From Variovorax beijingensis (lineage in GTDB: Bacteria; Pseudomonadota; Gammaproteobacteria; Burkholderiales; Burkholderiaceae_C), in assembly GCF_007828835.1 (NCBI RefSeq), contig NZ_VIVL01000014.1, forward strand, positions 1-64,000: 64,000 nt of DNA. Direction: 5' to 3'. Below, one piece after another: positions 27,261-35,516 of the stretch; the stretch's first letter is position 1, and the number at the start of each line of letters is the position of its first letter. The notes under the pieces are model-generated. The model saw only the letters and a program-made list of their open reading frames with translations, had not been told where the DNA came from and ran no database searches. The translations under genes were made by a program, and so were the position numbers.

Positions 27261-27519
27261 GGTGTCTCCGGTCTTGTTGGGTATAGGGGGGGAACTCGTT
27301 GAAGGCTCAGGTGCAGCGCCAACGAATACCGCTCGGCGTCCGGTTCGGCGGAGGCTCGTGCGTTGGATTCAGTGTAGGGACGGGGTCGGGGCCTCGATAT
27401 CCGCCAACCGGAACCCGCTATCCGTTTCTCGCAGCCCATTCGCCTCCGCCTGATCAGCGGCGTGCTGGCGCTCGGAAGGAGAGACGCAAGCGGCCGTTTA
27501 CGCTGCTGCCGGCGTGCTG

Positions 27520-28679
27520 GTGTCCTGTCCCGTTAGTTCGCAGGCACAAAAACTGCGTGGGATGGGGCATCCTTGGAGATGCCTCATACCCAACGCATAC
27601 ACGCGCACGACCACCATCCGCGTGACCGGAGGCGAGCAGCAGAACTGACCTCGATGGCCAGGTCGCGTTCGCTGCCGGCTGCATTGGCGTTGCGTGCGCG
27701 AATCGTGTTGGCCTGTGAAGGCGAAGGCAGGGCCAGCACCGACGTTGCGCAAGCGCTGGGGATCAACCGAGCCACGGTGACGAAGTGGCGTGGCCGCTAT
27801 GCACGCGATCGGCTGCCAGGGCTGTATGACGAACTTCGCCCTGGCCGCCCGCGATCGATGGGCGACGAGCGGGTTGCCGAGCTGATCAACAAGACGTTGC
27901 ACACCAAGCCGGCTGACGGCTCCACGCACTGGAGCACACGCACATTGGCGGGCGAAACGGGTATCAGCAAGAGCACTGTCGCGCGCTACCTGCAAGCCTT
28001 TCAGATCAAGCCGCATCGAGTAGAGAGCTTCAAGCTGCCCACCGATGCGCTGTTCATTGAGAAGCTACGCGACGTGGTGGGGTTGTATCTGAATCCACCC
28101 GAGAACGCTCTGGTGCTGTGTGTGGACGAAAAGAGCCAGTGCCAGGCGCTGGAGCGCACGCAACCGATGCTGCCGATGGGGCTGGGCTACGTGGAGGGAG
28201 TCACCCATGACCACGTGCGTCATGGAACGATCACGCTTTTTGCGGCGCTGAGCGTGCTCAATGGGGCCGTGCTTGCCAGTTGCAAGCCGCGCCATCGCCA
28301 CCAAGAGTTTCTGTCCTTCCTGCGCGAGATCGATAAGGCCGTGTCGCAAGATCTGGACGTGCATTGCGTCGTGGACAACTACGCCAGCCACAAGCATCCG
28401 AAGGTGCATGCATGGCTGGCGCAGCGCCCACGTTGGCATATGCACTTTGTCCCGACCTATTCCAGCTGGCTCAATCAGGTCGAGCGCTTCTTCGGGATCA
28501 TCACCGACAAGGCGATCCGGCGCGGCTCGTCCAAGAGCGTCAAGGAACTGACCAAGAAGATCGACAGCTTCGTCAGCCAGTACAACGAAAACTGCAAGCC
28601 GTTCGTCTGGACCGCCGCCGCCGATTCAATCCTTGAAAAACTCGCCCGACTCTGCGGGCGAATTACTGGGACAGGACAC
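27520..28679 (+). mobile_element. IS630-family insertion sequence
   Basis: The element spans about 1160 bases with terminal repeats GTGTCCTGTCCC (27520-27531) and GGGACAGGACAC (28668-28679), exact reverse complements over 12 bases. It contains a single transposase gene. IS630 elements duplicate a TA target; TA is present at the right border (28680-28681) but the left border reads TG (27518-27519), so the duplication is not visible on that side. The right-hand TA belongs to the stop codon of the neighbouring AraC gene. The IS separates the binding-protein gene (26091-27260) from the ring-hydroxylation block. Confidence 0.88.
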
Positions 28680-28682
28680 TAG
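27579..28682 (+). CDS. IS630-family DDE transposase
   Basis: The 367-residue protein has an N-terminal helix-turn-helix (STDVAQALGINRATVTKWRG), a linker (DELRPGRPRSMGDERVAELI), and the DDE domain: LVLCVDEKSQCQALERTQP (first Asp), DVHCVVDNYASHKHPKVHAW (second Asp) and YSSWLNQVERFFGIITDKAI (Glu). The length fits the family and the catalytic residues are present. Before SMARSRSLPAALALRARI the first ~25 codons do not look like the family, while the next frame reads IRVTGGEQQ directly before it; a small indel at about 27648 may have altered the N terminus, so activity is uncertain. Confidence 0.88.
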   Translation: MPHTQRIHAHDHHPRDRRRAAELTSMARSRSLPAALALRARIVLACEGEGRASTDVAQALGINRATVTKWRGRYARDRLPGLYDELRPGRPRSMGDERVAELINKTLHTKPADGSTHWSTRTLAGETGISKSTVARYLQAFQIKPHRVESFKLPTDALFIEKLRDVVGLYLNPPENALVLCVDEKSQCQALERTQPMLPMGLGYVEGVTHDHVRHGTITLFAALSVLNGAVLASCKPRHRHQEFLSFLREIDKAVSQDLDVHCVVDNYASHKHPKVHAWLAQRPRWHMHFVPTYSSWLNQVERFFGIITDKAIRRGSSKSVKELTKKIDSFVSQYNENCKPFVWTAAADSILEKLARLCGRITGTGH

Positions 28683-29734
28683 CGACCCGCGCGCGACAGG
28701 GTCTCGCGCGGCAGTTCGCCGAAGCGGCGCTGGTAGTAGGCCGAGAAACGCCCCAGGTGCCCGAAGCCGCAGTCGCCGGCCACGTCGGTGACGTTTCGGT
28801 CCGTGCGCTCGAGCAGCTTGAGCCGCGCCGCGTCCAGGCGCAGGTCACGCAGCCAGGTCATGGGGCCCACGCCCGTCTGGCGCATGCACTCCATGTAGAA
28901 GGTGCGGGCGCTCACGCCGGCCGCGCGGGCCAGGTCCTCCAGGGCCAGCGGCGCGCACAGCCGGGTGCTGACCCAGCGTTCGGCCGCCTGCAAACGCTCC
29001 GAGGTCCCGAGCAGCGAACGGACGCCGGCCTTGCCCGCTGGCGACGTGGCCAGCGATTGTTCGACCCAACGGCGCAGGTGCAGCAGGGTAAACAGCGCCA
29101 TGCCGTCTTCCATGTGGTGAACCCAGGCGGGGTCGCGCAGTGGCGATGCGCCGTCTTGCCCCGGCACCGCGGCCAGCAGCGATTGCAGCAGCGCGGCCCA
29201 CTGGCGCGCGGCGCTGCCGTCAAGCAGGTAGCCCGGCTGCGCGCCGGGCGCGTTGCCAAAGCCCTTGAGCTGCGACACCCCGCCGCGCATGAGGGCGTGC
29301 GGCATACGAACGATGATCTGCTCGCACGCCTCGCTCCAGGCGAGCTTGAGCTGCCGGTCCGAGGGCAGCACCGCGACCTGGCCCGGCCCCACCTCAAGCC
29401 GCTCGCCGCCGGACTCCACCGACATCGTGCCGCGCAGGGGCATCTGCACCAGACTAAAGCCTTCGAAGGGTCGGGGCTTGACCTCGACCTCGGAGCCATA
29501 GCGCAGCACCATGACCTGCAGCCGGGGAGTGTCGGCGCGGAACATGGCCGCATCCACGCTGCCGCGGCCCCACTGCACCTCGTGATCGATCAGGGAATCG
29601 GTCAGCAGCTGGTGTGACCGGCTAGGCACAGCCGAGCGGAACACGCAATGACGGTACACAGGACTCAGGTCCAGCCCGGTCGGAGGCGCCGCCGCCGAGG
29701 GCGAGGGCAACGGGGGGGCAATGTCGGCATGCAT
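28679..29734 (-). CDS. AraC-family regulator (ring-hydroxylation block, copy 1)
   Basis: The 351-residue protein has an N-terminal AraC-binding-like domain (CVFRSAVPSRSHQLLTDSLI, VLRYGSEVEVKPRPFEGFSL, VQMPLRGTMSVESG) and a C-terminal double helix-turn-helix (LEDLARAAGVSARTFYMECM, CGFGHLGRFSAYYQRRFGEL). This is the architecture of regulators of benzoate- and anthranilate-type dioxygenases. ATG at 29734 gives the family-like N terminus. It is very similar to the protein at 38820-39884 and shares its leader element. Its TAG stop is the TA where the IS630-family element inserted; the coding sequence is not shortened relative to the paralogue. It lies downstream of the Rieske alpha/beta genes, same strand. 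Confidence 0.92.
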   Translation of the reverse strand: MHADIAPPLPSPSAAAPPTGLDLSPVYRHCVFRSAVPSRSHQLLTDSLIDHEVQWGRGSVDAAMFRADTPRLQVMVLRYGSEVEVKPRPFEGFSLVQMPLRGTMSVESGGERLEVGPGQVAVLPSDRQLKLAWSEACEQIIVRMPHALMRGGVSQLKGFGNAPGAQPGYLLDGSAARQWAALLQSLLAAVPGQDGASPLRDPAWVHHMEDGMALFTLLHLRRWVEQSLATSPAGKAGVRSLLGTSERLQAAERWVSTRLCAPLALEDLARAAGVSARTFYMECMRQTGVGPMTWLRDLRLDAARLKLLERTDRNVTDVAGDCGFGHLGRFSAYYQRRFGELPRETLSRAGR

Positions 29735-29750
29735 GAGGCACCTGCTTTTC

Positions 29751-29781
29751 ACACGTGGGGCGTGCAATTTGCAAGAACGAT
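29751..29781 (-). promoter_or_regulatory. Leader element shared with the second AraC gene
   Basis: CACGTGGGG (29752-29760) followed by CGTGCAATTTGCAAGAACGA and T (29761-29781) recurs almost exactly at 39901-39931, with a single extra base between the two parts. It contains the dyad TGCAA-T-TTGCA (29763-29773). The dyad begins 29 bases upstream of the AraC start codon in both places. It may be an operator for AraC autoregulation; this is inferred from conservation and symmetry. Confidence 0.55.
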
Positions 29782-29948
29782 ACCGGTGCCCTCGGGTGCC
29801 CGGCAATCTGGGTTTCACTAAGCCCCCGCCCGATGAGCCCGTCGTGGCGGAAAATGGATGAGCATTGCCGTTACTGGCCAAAGCGGCGCGGCCAGGGCAC
29901 CACGGTGCGCCGCCGCGATCAGGCGCGATCCACCGCCCGCTCAGGCCG

Positions 29949-30551
29949 CTACGCGTCCAGCGCCGCGAAGCCGCTCGGCACGTCGGTGATGGTGGCGATG
30001 AGCGACATGCTCGCCAGCGCGGCCTCGTGCGCCTGCCGCGTGCCAGCGGAACAAGCGTCTTGCGCGACCCAGACCTCGAAGCCACGGTCGGCTGCGTCGC
30101 GCACCGTGCCCTCGACGACCGAGTGCGTGGCCACGCCGCCCACCAAGAGGCGCGTCACGCCCAGCATGCGAAGGGTCTGCTCAAGCGCGGTGCCCGCGAA
30201 GCCACTGATGCGCGTGTGAGTGAACACGAACTCGCGGGGCCGCGCCTGCGGCACCAGCCGGTCGAGAAAGTCCGCGCCCCACTCGCCGTCCTTGACCGCA
30301 CCGAGCTCGACGGTTTTGCGAAACACCGGCGTGTTGACCGGGCAGTCCGAGTAGTCGGAGCGAAAGGCAATGCGCACGTGCATGACCGGCCAGCCGCGTT
30401 CGCGCGCGCCCGCGAGCAGCTGCGCCCCCGCGCCCACCACCGCCGCCCGCCGCGGGTCGTTCGCATCGACGCCGACGCGAATCTTGCCGTCCGGGTGCAG
30501 CACCTCGTTCTGGTAGTGCAGCGCCAGCACGGCAGTGGTGACGGGTGTCAC
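29949..30551 (-). CDS. Isochorismatase-fold (cysteine hydrolase superfamily) protein lacking the usual catalytic residues
   Basis: The 200-residue protein follows the cysteine-hydrolase/isochorismatase fold: AVLALHYQNEV, FVFTHTRISGFAGTALEQTL, MLGVTRLLVGGVATHSVVEG. The expected Asp of the IDMQND motif is His12; the expected Lys before the S-x-F segment is replaced (FTHTRISGF, 110-118); the expected Cys of GVATNVCV is Val145 (GVATHSVV). True isochorismatases also lack the Cys, but usually keep Asp and Lys. It starts with GTG overlapping the stop of the dioxygenase beta gene (GTGA), so it is cotranslated with the oxygenase. Its role may be binding, an unusual hydrolysis, or none. Confidence 0.82.
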   Translation of the reverse strand: MTPVTTAVLALHYQNEVLHPDGKIRVGVDANDPRRAAVVGAGAQLLAGARERGWPVMHVRIAFRSDYSDCPVNTPVFRKTVELGAVKDGEWGADFLDRLVPQARPREFVFTHTRISGFAGTALEQTLRMLGVTRLLVGGVATHSVVEGTVRDAADRGFEVWVAQDACSAGTRQAHEAALASMSLIATITDVPSGFAALDA

Positions 30552-31084
30552 AGAAACACCTCGAGGTTCGAGAAGATCGCGTCCAAGTTGACCAGGTTGA
30601 CGCGCTTGAGGTGCAGCCGCCAGCGCCCGTCATCACCCGCCTCAAGCTTGTGGAACACGCGCGCGGCGAGCTGCCGCTGGTCCAGCCGGTACTCAGTGAG
30701 CTGCATGCTGGACGACACGATCAGCCGGCCTTCGGCGTCGAGGCCGTCGATCTGCACTTGGCCCACGAGCCGGCTGCTGCGCGTCACGGGTTGCTGCGAC
30801 CAGTTTCGCGGGTTGGTGATGCGGCGCACGCGCAGCTCGCGCAGCACCGCGTCTTCCCAGAACATCGAGATCTGGTCGAACGGCGACTGCTGCCCATGGT
30901 GGCGCGGCACCCAGTAGCGTCCCTCGGGCGTCCACAGGCCCAGCCATTCGTCGAAGCGGCGCTCGTCTAGCAGGCGCGCTTCATTGAAGAGGAACTGCTC
31001 GATGCCGCGGATGGCCTGCACGTCGAGTTTCGCACCGCTCACCGGCACGGTCGAGTGGTCGAAGGTTCGATCTAGAAGGTTCAC
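30548..31084 (-). CDS. Aromatic-ring-hydroxylating dioxygenase beta subunit
   Basis: The 178-residue protein matches small subunits of Rieske dioxygenases (NTF2-like fold): IEQFLFNEARLLDERRFDEW, LGLWTPEGRYWVPRHH, ISMFWEDAVLRELRVRRITN, NWSQQPVTRSSRLVGQVQID. It has a structural role in the alpha3beta3 hexamer. It starts with GTG at 31084 overlapping the alpha stop (GTGA), with GGAG upstream, and itself overlaps the isochorismatase-fold gene. The three genes thus form one translationally coupled unit. Confidence 0.93.
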   Translation of the reverse strand: MNLLDRTFDHSTVPVSGAKLDVQAIRGIEQFLFNEARLLDERRFDEWLGLWTPEGRYWVPRHHGQQSPFDQISMFWEDAVLRELRVRRITNPRNWSQQPVTRSSRLVGQVQIDGLDAEGRLIVSSSMQLTEYRLDQRQLAARVFHKLEAGDDGRWRLHLKRVNLVNLDAIFSNLEVFL

Positions 31085-32448
31085 GCCTGGGCTCCTGCGG
31101 TACTCAATGGGGTGCGGCCGGTACAGGCCGCTTCTTGTTCGGGGGACACGTCGTCGCCCAGCATGTAGTGGCGCCACGCGGCCATCTGGTTGCGCATGGG
31201 CAGTTCGCTGGTGCCATTGATGGACACGGCACCGCCGTCGGGCATGGACATGTCGGTGCCGAGGTAGCGGTGCTGCGACACCCAGTCGCCGCCGCGCGTG
31301 CTATTGCCCTCCTGGCAACGGCGGTAGAGCTCGACGTCGTCGGGCATGACGTTGGACGAGGGCGAGTTGATGAGGTTGGCGTAGACCAGGGCGCGGTCGA
31401 ACACCGCCTGCGGCGCCTCCTTGCAGCGGAACACCTGGATCTCGATCAGCGTGCGGTCCACCGCGATCGGGCGGATGACGCGGAACTGCTGGAACACATT
31501 GTGGGGCGAACCGCTGCCGTAGATGATGGTGTTGTGGCGGTTCATGCCCATGATCTCGCGCGCGCGCTCGGCGCCGTGCGCGGCGATCAGCGAGGCCTGG
31601 TGGGCCTTGGTGACGGCGTCCTTCTCGGCCGCGTTGGGGTCGAAGATGCCTTCCATGTAGCCGTGCCCGTAGGGATAGGCGCGCAGCTCGAGCGCTTCCC
31701 AGAAGGCCCAGGGTTCGCCATTGCCTTCCTGGATCAGCAGCTCGAAAGGCATCTCGCCGATGGCCTTGGACTGCTCGCGCGCGGCGACCACCGAGGACTC
31801 GTGCGTGGCCGGCGCGTGCATGGTGTCGTGCAGGTTCTCGTAGAACACCTTCCAGTTCGACTGCTGCATGACGCGAAACACACCGCCCGCCACCTCGACC
31901 TCGCCCACCGGCGAGCGATCGCACAGGTTGTCGATGGTGCTCGCGCTGCCGCCGAGGAACTCGCGCAGGTCGGGACCGCTCGCGCTCTGCGAGGCGAAGA
32001 CGAAACCGCGGTACTGGTCCACGCGCGCCAGGCGCTTCATGGAGAAGTCGGGGTTGTCGGCGCTGTAGCAGGTGCCTTCCAGGCCGGCGCGCAGCGGCAG
32101 CGACATGTGCGTGCCATCGAGCTTGAAGGTCCAGGCGTGGTAAGGGCAGCGGAAGAACTTGCCCGCGCAGCCGTCGCCTTCGGTCACCAGCTTGGCGCCC
32201 TTGTGCGGGCAGCGGTTGTAGAGCACGTTCACCTGGCCGTCGCTGGCGCGCACCATCAGCACGTCCTGATCGCCTATGCGCGTCGCGTGGTAGTCACCGG
32301 GCCTGGGCACCTGGCTTTCGTGGCCAACGTAGATCCAGGCCTGGCCGTAGATGCGGTTCATCTCCAGGTCGAAGATGTCCTTGTCGGTGTAGAGCCGTTT
32401 GTGCACGCTTCCCGGCCTGAACAGCTTTGCCAGTTCGTCGTTCGTCAT
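31081..32448 (-). CDS. Aromatic-ring-hydroxylating dioxygenase alpha subunit (Rieske oxygenase)
   Basis: The 455-residue catalytic subunit has the Rieske [2Fe-2S] ligands Cys80-x-His82 and Cys101-x2-His104 (NRCPHKGAKLV, CPYHAWTFKLDG) and the mononuclear iron site ENLHDTMHAPATH with His211 and His216. The length is normal. It would insert O2 into an aromatic ring using electrons from a reductase. ATG at 32448 is chosen because the family N terminus (MTNDELAKLFRPGSVHKRLY) starts there. It is divergent from the Liv importer operon across 349 bases, which suggests coordinated uptake and attack of the same compound. No reductase is adjacent; the nearest is at 40139-41098. Confidence 0.94.
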   Translation of the reverse strand: MTNDELAKLFRPGSVHKRLYTDKDIFDLEMNRIYGQAWIYVGHESQVPRPGDYHATRIGDQDVLMVRASDGQVNVLYNRCPHKGAKLVTEGDGCAGKFFRCPYHAWTFKLDGTHMSLPLRAGLEGTCYSADNPDFSMKRLARVDQYRGFVFASQSASGPDLREFLGGSASTIDNLCDRSPVGEVEVAGGVFRVMQQSNWKVFYENLHDTMHAPATHESSVVAAREQSKAIGEMPFELLIQEGNGEPWAFWEALELRAYPYGHGYMEGIFDPNAAEKDAVTKAHQASLIAAHGAERAREIMGMNRHNTIIYGSGSPHNVFQQFRVIRPIAVDRTLIEIQVFRCKEAPQAVFDRALVYANLINSPSSNVMPDDVELYRRCQEGNSTRGGDWVSQHRYLGTDMSMPDGGAVSINGTSELPMRNQMAAWRHYMLGDDVSPEQEAACTGRTPLSTAGAQA

Positions 32449-32797
32449 GGGTGTGTCTCGTCGATGAGGAGCAATGAAGGGAAAGGGGTGGCTGCAAGTC
32501 TGAGCGCAGCCCAAGGCGCGCGCTAGCCAACTTCCACATCGTCCAGGCCGCGCGCTGTCCAGATTCGGCAGCGTCCGTGCACCGCGAACGGAGCGCGTGC
32601 ACCGCCTCCGTGCAAACCCCATGAAGGCTTGCGCCAGCGCTGCGAAAAGCGGACAGCGGCTTCCTGCTGCGGATATCGAGTTCCAGCGCGCGTCCCTAGA
32701 CTTTCTTCACGCCCTCGAACCCTCAGGAGAACCTCGTGAAGCCCGATCCCCTTGTCCACGCCGCCTCCCCGTTCCTCCACGAAGGACGGGACCGCTG
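32449..32797. promoter_or_regulatory. Divergent promoter region between Rieske alpha gene and Liv importer
   Basis: These 349 bases separate two divergent operons and must hold both promoters. No gene is evident. Direct repeats of CGTGCACCGC-type sequence occur (CCGTGCACCGCG near 32575 and GCGTGCACCGCC near 32596). A stretch GAAAAGCGGACAGCGGCTTC near 32643 resembles GAAAACGGACAAGGACTGCC upstream of the second AraC gene (near 40022), so a common AraC-type site is possible. Confidence 0.4.
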
Positions 32798-33718
32798 ATG
32801 TCTTCCACCCTCATTGCCGAGCAGTTGCTCAATGGCCTGGGCTACGGGCTGATGCTGTTCCTGCTCGCCGCCGGCCTCACCCTCGTCTTCGGAGTGATGG
32901 ACACCATGAACCTGGCGCATGGCTCGCTGTTCACGATGGGCGCCTACATCGGCGCCACCCTCTCGCTCTACACCGGCTCCTTCGTGCTGGCCGTGGCCGG
33001 CGCGGTCGTGGGCACGGTGCTGCTGGCGCTGGCGCTCGAGATCGCGCTGATGCGGCGCCTGTACGTGTCCGACCACCTGGTCCAGGTGGTCGCCACGCTT
33101 GGCGTGATCCTCATCGTCGACGACGTCGTCAAGGCGACCTGGGGCGCCGCGCCCATCATCGCGGGCGCGCCCCAGGCCTTCAGCCAGCCGATCCAGATCA
33201 CGAGCGACTGGGCCTACCCCTCGTACCGCGTGCTGGTGCTAGTGGCGGGACTGGCGGTCGCCGCGCTGCTCTATGCCCTGGTGAACCACACGCGGCTGGG
33301 CATGCTGGTGCGCGCAGGCGCCTCGAACCGCGCCATGGCGCAGCTGATGGGCGTTCGCGTCAAGCAGGTGTTCTCGGTGATCTTCCTAATGGGCGCCGCG
33401 CTCGCGGGCCTGGCCGGCGCGCTGATGGGCCCGTTATCGGCGGTGCAGAACGGCATGGGCGAGACCATCATGATCCCGGCGCTCATCGTCATCGTCATCG
33501 GTGGCATCGGCTCGGTGCGCGGCGCGCTCGTGGGCGCCTTGCTGGTGGGCACCGTCGAGACCGTCGGGCGCGCCTTCGCGCCCGCGCTGCTCAAGCAGTT
33601 CATGCCACCGGCCCTGGTGGCCGACACCTCACCGGCCCTCGCGGGCATGACCATGTACCTGCTGATGGTGGCGGTGCTCTTCTTCAAACCCCGCGGCCTG
33701 TTCCCGGCCCGCGGCTGA
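32798..33718 (+). CDS. livH: Branched-chain-type ABC transporter permease (LivH-like)
   Basis: The 306-residue membrane protein begins MSSTLIAEQLLNGLGYGLML and shows FLLAAGLTLVFGVMDTMNLA with HGSLFTMGAYIGA, the LivH signature, and later VIVIGGIGSVRGALVGALLV (permease loop). About eight hydrophobic segments are visible. It forms the inner-membrane channel with the LivM-like protein next to it. ATG 32798 is preferred: upstream codons are not membrane-protein-like. First gene of the importer operon. Confidence 0.93.
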   Translation: MSSTLIAEQLLNGLGYGLMLFLLAAGLTLVFGVMDTMNLAHGSLFTMGAYIGATLSLYTGSFVLAVAGAVVGTVLLALALEIALMRRLYVSDHLVQVVATLGVILIVDDVVKATWGAAPIIAGAPQAFSQPIQITSDWAYPSYRVLVLVAGLAVAALLYALVNHTRLGMLVRAGASNRAMAQLMGVRVKQVFSVIFLMGAALAGLAGALMGPLSAVQNGMGETIMIPALIVIVIGGIGSVRGALVGALLVGTVETVGRAFAPALLKQFMPPALVADTSPALAGMTMYLLMVAVLFFKPRGLFPARG

Positions 33719-33739
33719 ACGCCAGAAAGCAGCTTCCCC

Positions 33740-34744
33740 ATGAGCACTCCTATCACCTCGGCGAGCCCGATGCGCCTGGACGCGCCCCGGGAGCGCGGCT
33801 TCGGCGCCCCCACCTTCGTGCCCTGGATCGTGCTGGCGGTCCTGGCCTCGCTGCCCCTGTGGGCCGCCGCCACCGACCAATACTACTACCTCGACTTCGC
33901 GCGCCGCATCCTCATCGTCGTGCTCGCCACCGCCAGCCTGAACCTGCTGGTCGGCTACGGCGGCATGGTGGCGCTGGGACACGCCGGCTTCGTCGGCGTC
34001 GGCGCCTACACGGTGGCCGCCTTCGTCGAGGCGGGCGTGCAATCGGCCTGGGCGCTGTGGGCCCTGAGCGGCGTGTGCGCCGGCCTGGTGGCCTGCCTGA
34101 TGGGCACGGTGGCGCTGCGCACGCGCGGGGTGTACTTCATCATGATCACGCTGGCCTTCGCGCAGCTGCTGTACTACCTCGCGGTGTCCATGCGCATCTA
34201 CGGCGGCGACGACGGCTACAACCTGCCGTTTCGGCCGCAAGCCGGCCCGGGCCTGAGCCTGGACGACAGCGCCACCTTCTTCTGGCTCGTGCTGGCCTTC
34301 GCCGCAGCCTGCTTCGCGGGCCTGCAGTACCTGCTGGGCAGCCGCTACGGCAAGGCCTTGTGCGGCGTCCGCGACAACGAGGCGCGCATGACCGCGCTCG
34401 GCTATCCGGTCTTCCGGCTGCGCCTGGCCGCCTTCACGCTGGCGGGCGCGATAGCGGGCCTGTCGGGTTCGCTGCTCATCATGCACAACGGCTTCATCAG
34501 CCCCTCGAGCATCCACTGGTCGCAGTCCTCCATCCTGCTGGTCATGCTGGTGCTCGGTGGCGTCGCGCGCCCCTGGGGCGCGGCCATCGGCACCACGGTG
34601 TGGATGGTGCTCGAAGAGGTGCTGCGCCAATCCACAGAGTACTGGCACTGGCCGCTCGGCGCCCTGCTGATCCTGATCGTGCTGGCGGTGCCGCAGGGGC
34701 TTGCCCAGCTCCATCGGCGCGGCAAGCCTGCAACCGCCCACTGA
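33740..34744 (+). CDS. livM: Branched-chain-type ABC transporter permease (LivM-like)
   Basis: The 334-residue membrane protein has the LivM pattern: DFARRILIVVLATASLNLLV, GYGGMVALGHAGFVGVGAYT, and LRTRGVYFIMITLAFAQLLY, with GKALCGVRDNEARMTALGY as the coupling loop and a closing SILLVMLVLGGVARPWGAAI. It pairs with LivH-like at 32798. It starts 21 bases after that gene and ends 16 bases before the first ATPase. Confidence 0.93.
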   Translation: MSTPITSASPMRLDAPRERGFGAPTFVPWIVLAVLASLPLWAAATDQYYYLDFARRILIVVLATASLNLLVGYGGMVALGHAGFVGVGAYTVAAFVEAGVQSAWALWALSGVCAGLVACLMGTVALRTRGVYFIMITLAFAQLLYYLAVSMRIYGGDDGYNLPFRPQAGPGLSLDDSATFFWLVLAFAAACFAGLQYLLGSRYGKALCGVRDNEARMTALGYPVFRLRLAAFTLAGAIAGLSGSLLIMHNGFISPSSIHWSQSSILLVMLVLGGVARPWGAAIGTTVWMVLEEVLRQSTEYWHWPLGALLILIVLAVPQGLAQLHRRGKPATAH

Positions 34745-34760
34745 CCCCCGCGAGGACCCG

Positions 34761-35516
34761 ATGGCCAAGCCTCTCTTCTCCACCCAAGGGCTGCGCAAGT
34801 CCTTCCCCGGCCTGCTGGCGACCGACAACGTCAGCATCGATGTGCACCCTGGTCAGGTCCATGCGCTCATCGGCCCCAACGGCGCCGGCAAGAGCACCCT
34901 GGTCAACCTGATCTCGGGCCTGCTGCCCGCCGATGAGGGCCGCATCACGCTCGACGGCTGCGAACTGCAAGGCCTGTCCGCGCACGCCCGCGTGCGCGCC
35001 GGCCTCTCGCGCTGCTTCCAGGTGACCAGCATCTTTCCGGCCGCCAGCGTGCTCGACAACCTGCGCCTCGCCGCGCAGTCGCACCTGCCGGGCTACTGGC
35101 ACCCCTGGGGCCGGCGCGACCGGCACGCCGAGATCAACGAGCACGCGCTCGACCTCGCGCAGATGGTGGGCCTCGAGGGCCGCCTGGCCCACACCGCCGG
35201 CGCCCTGCCGCACGGCGCCCAGCGCCAGCTCGACGTGGCGCTGGCGCTCGCGGCGCGGCCCAGGCTGCTGCTGCTCGACGAGCCCATGGCCGGCATGGGG
35301 CAAGACGAGTCGGAACGCGTGGCCCAGCTGATCGAGAAGCTGCGCCAGTCGATGGCGATCCTGCTGATCGAACACGACATGCACGCCGTCTTCCGTCTGG
35401 CCGACCGCATCTCTGTGCTGGTGTACGGCCGGGTGATGGCCTCGGGCACGCCCGATGAGATCCGCAACAACGAACAGGTCCGGGACGTGTACCTGGGCAG
35501 CGAGGTGAACGCATGA
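34761..35516 (+). CDS. livG: Branched-chain-type ABC transporter ATPase (LivG-like)
   Basis: The 251-residue ATPase has Walker A GPNGAGKST, Walker B LLLLDEPMAGM and the switch histidine in LLIEHDMHAVF. Its signature region reads LPHGAQRQLDVALAL, i.e. PHGAQ in place of the usual LSHGEQ. It ends with the LivG-type tail SGTPDEIRNNEQVRDVYLG. It overlaps the next ATPase by ATGA. Confidence 0.93.
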   Translation: MAKPLFSTQGLRKSFPGLLATDNVSIDVHPGQVHALIGPNGAGKSTLVNLISGLLPADEGRITLDGCELQGLSAHARVRAGLSRCFQVTSIFPAASVLDNLRLAAQSHLPGYWHPWGRRDRHAEINEHALDLAQMVGLEGRLAHTAGALPHGAQRQLDVALALAARPRLLLLDEPMAGMGQDESERVAQLIEKLRQSMAILLIEHDMHAVFRLADRISVLVYGRVMASGTPDEIRNNEQVRDVYLGSEVNA

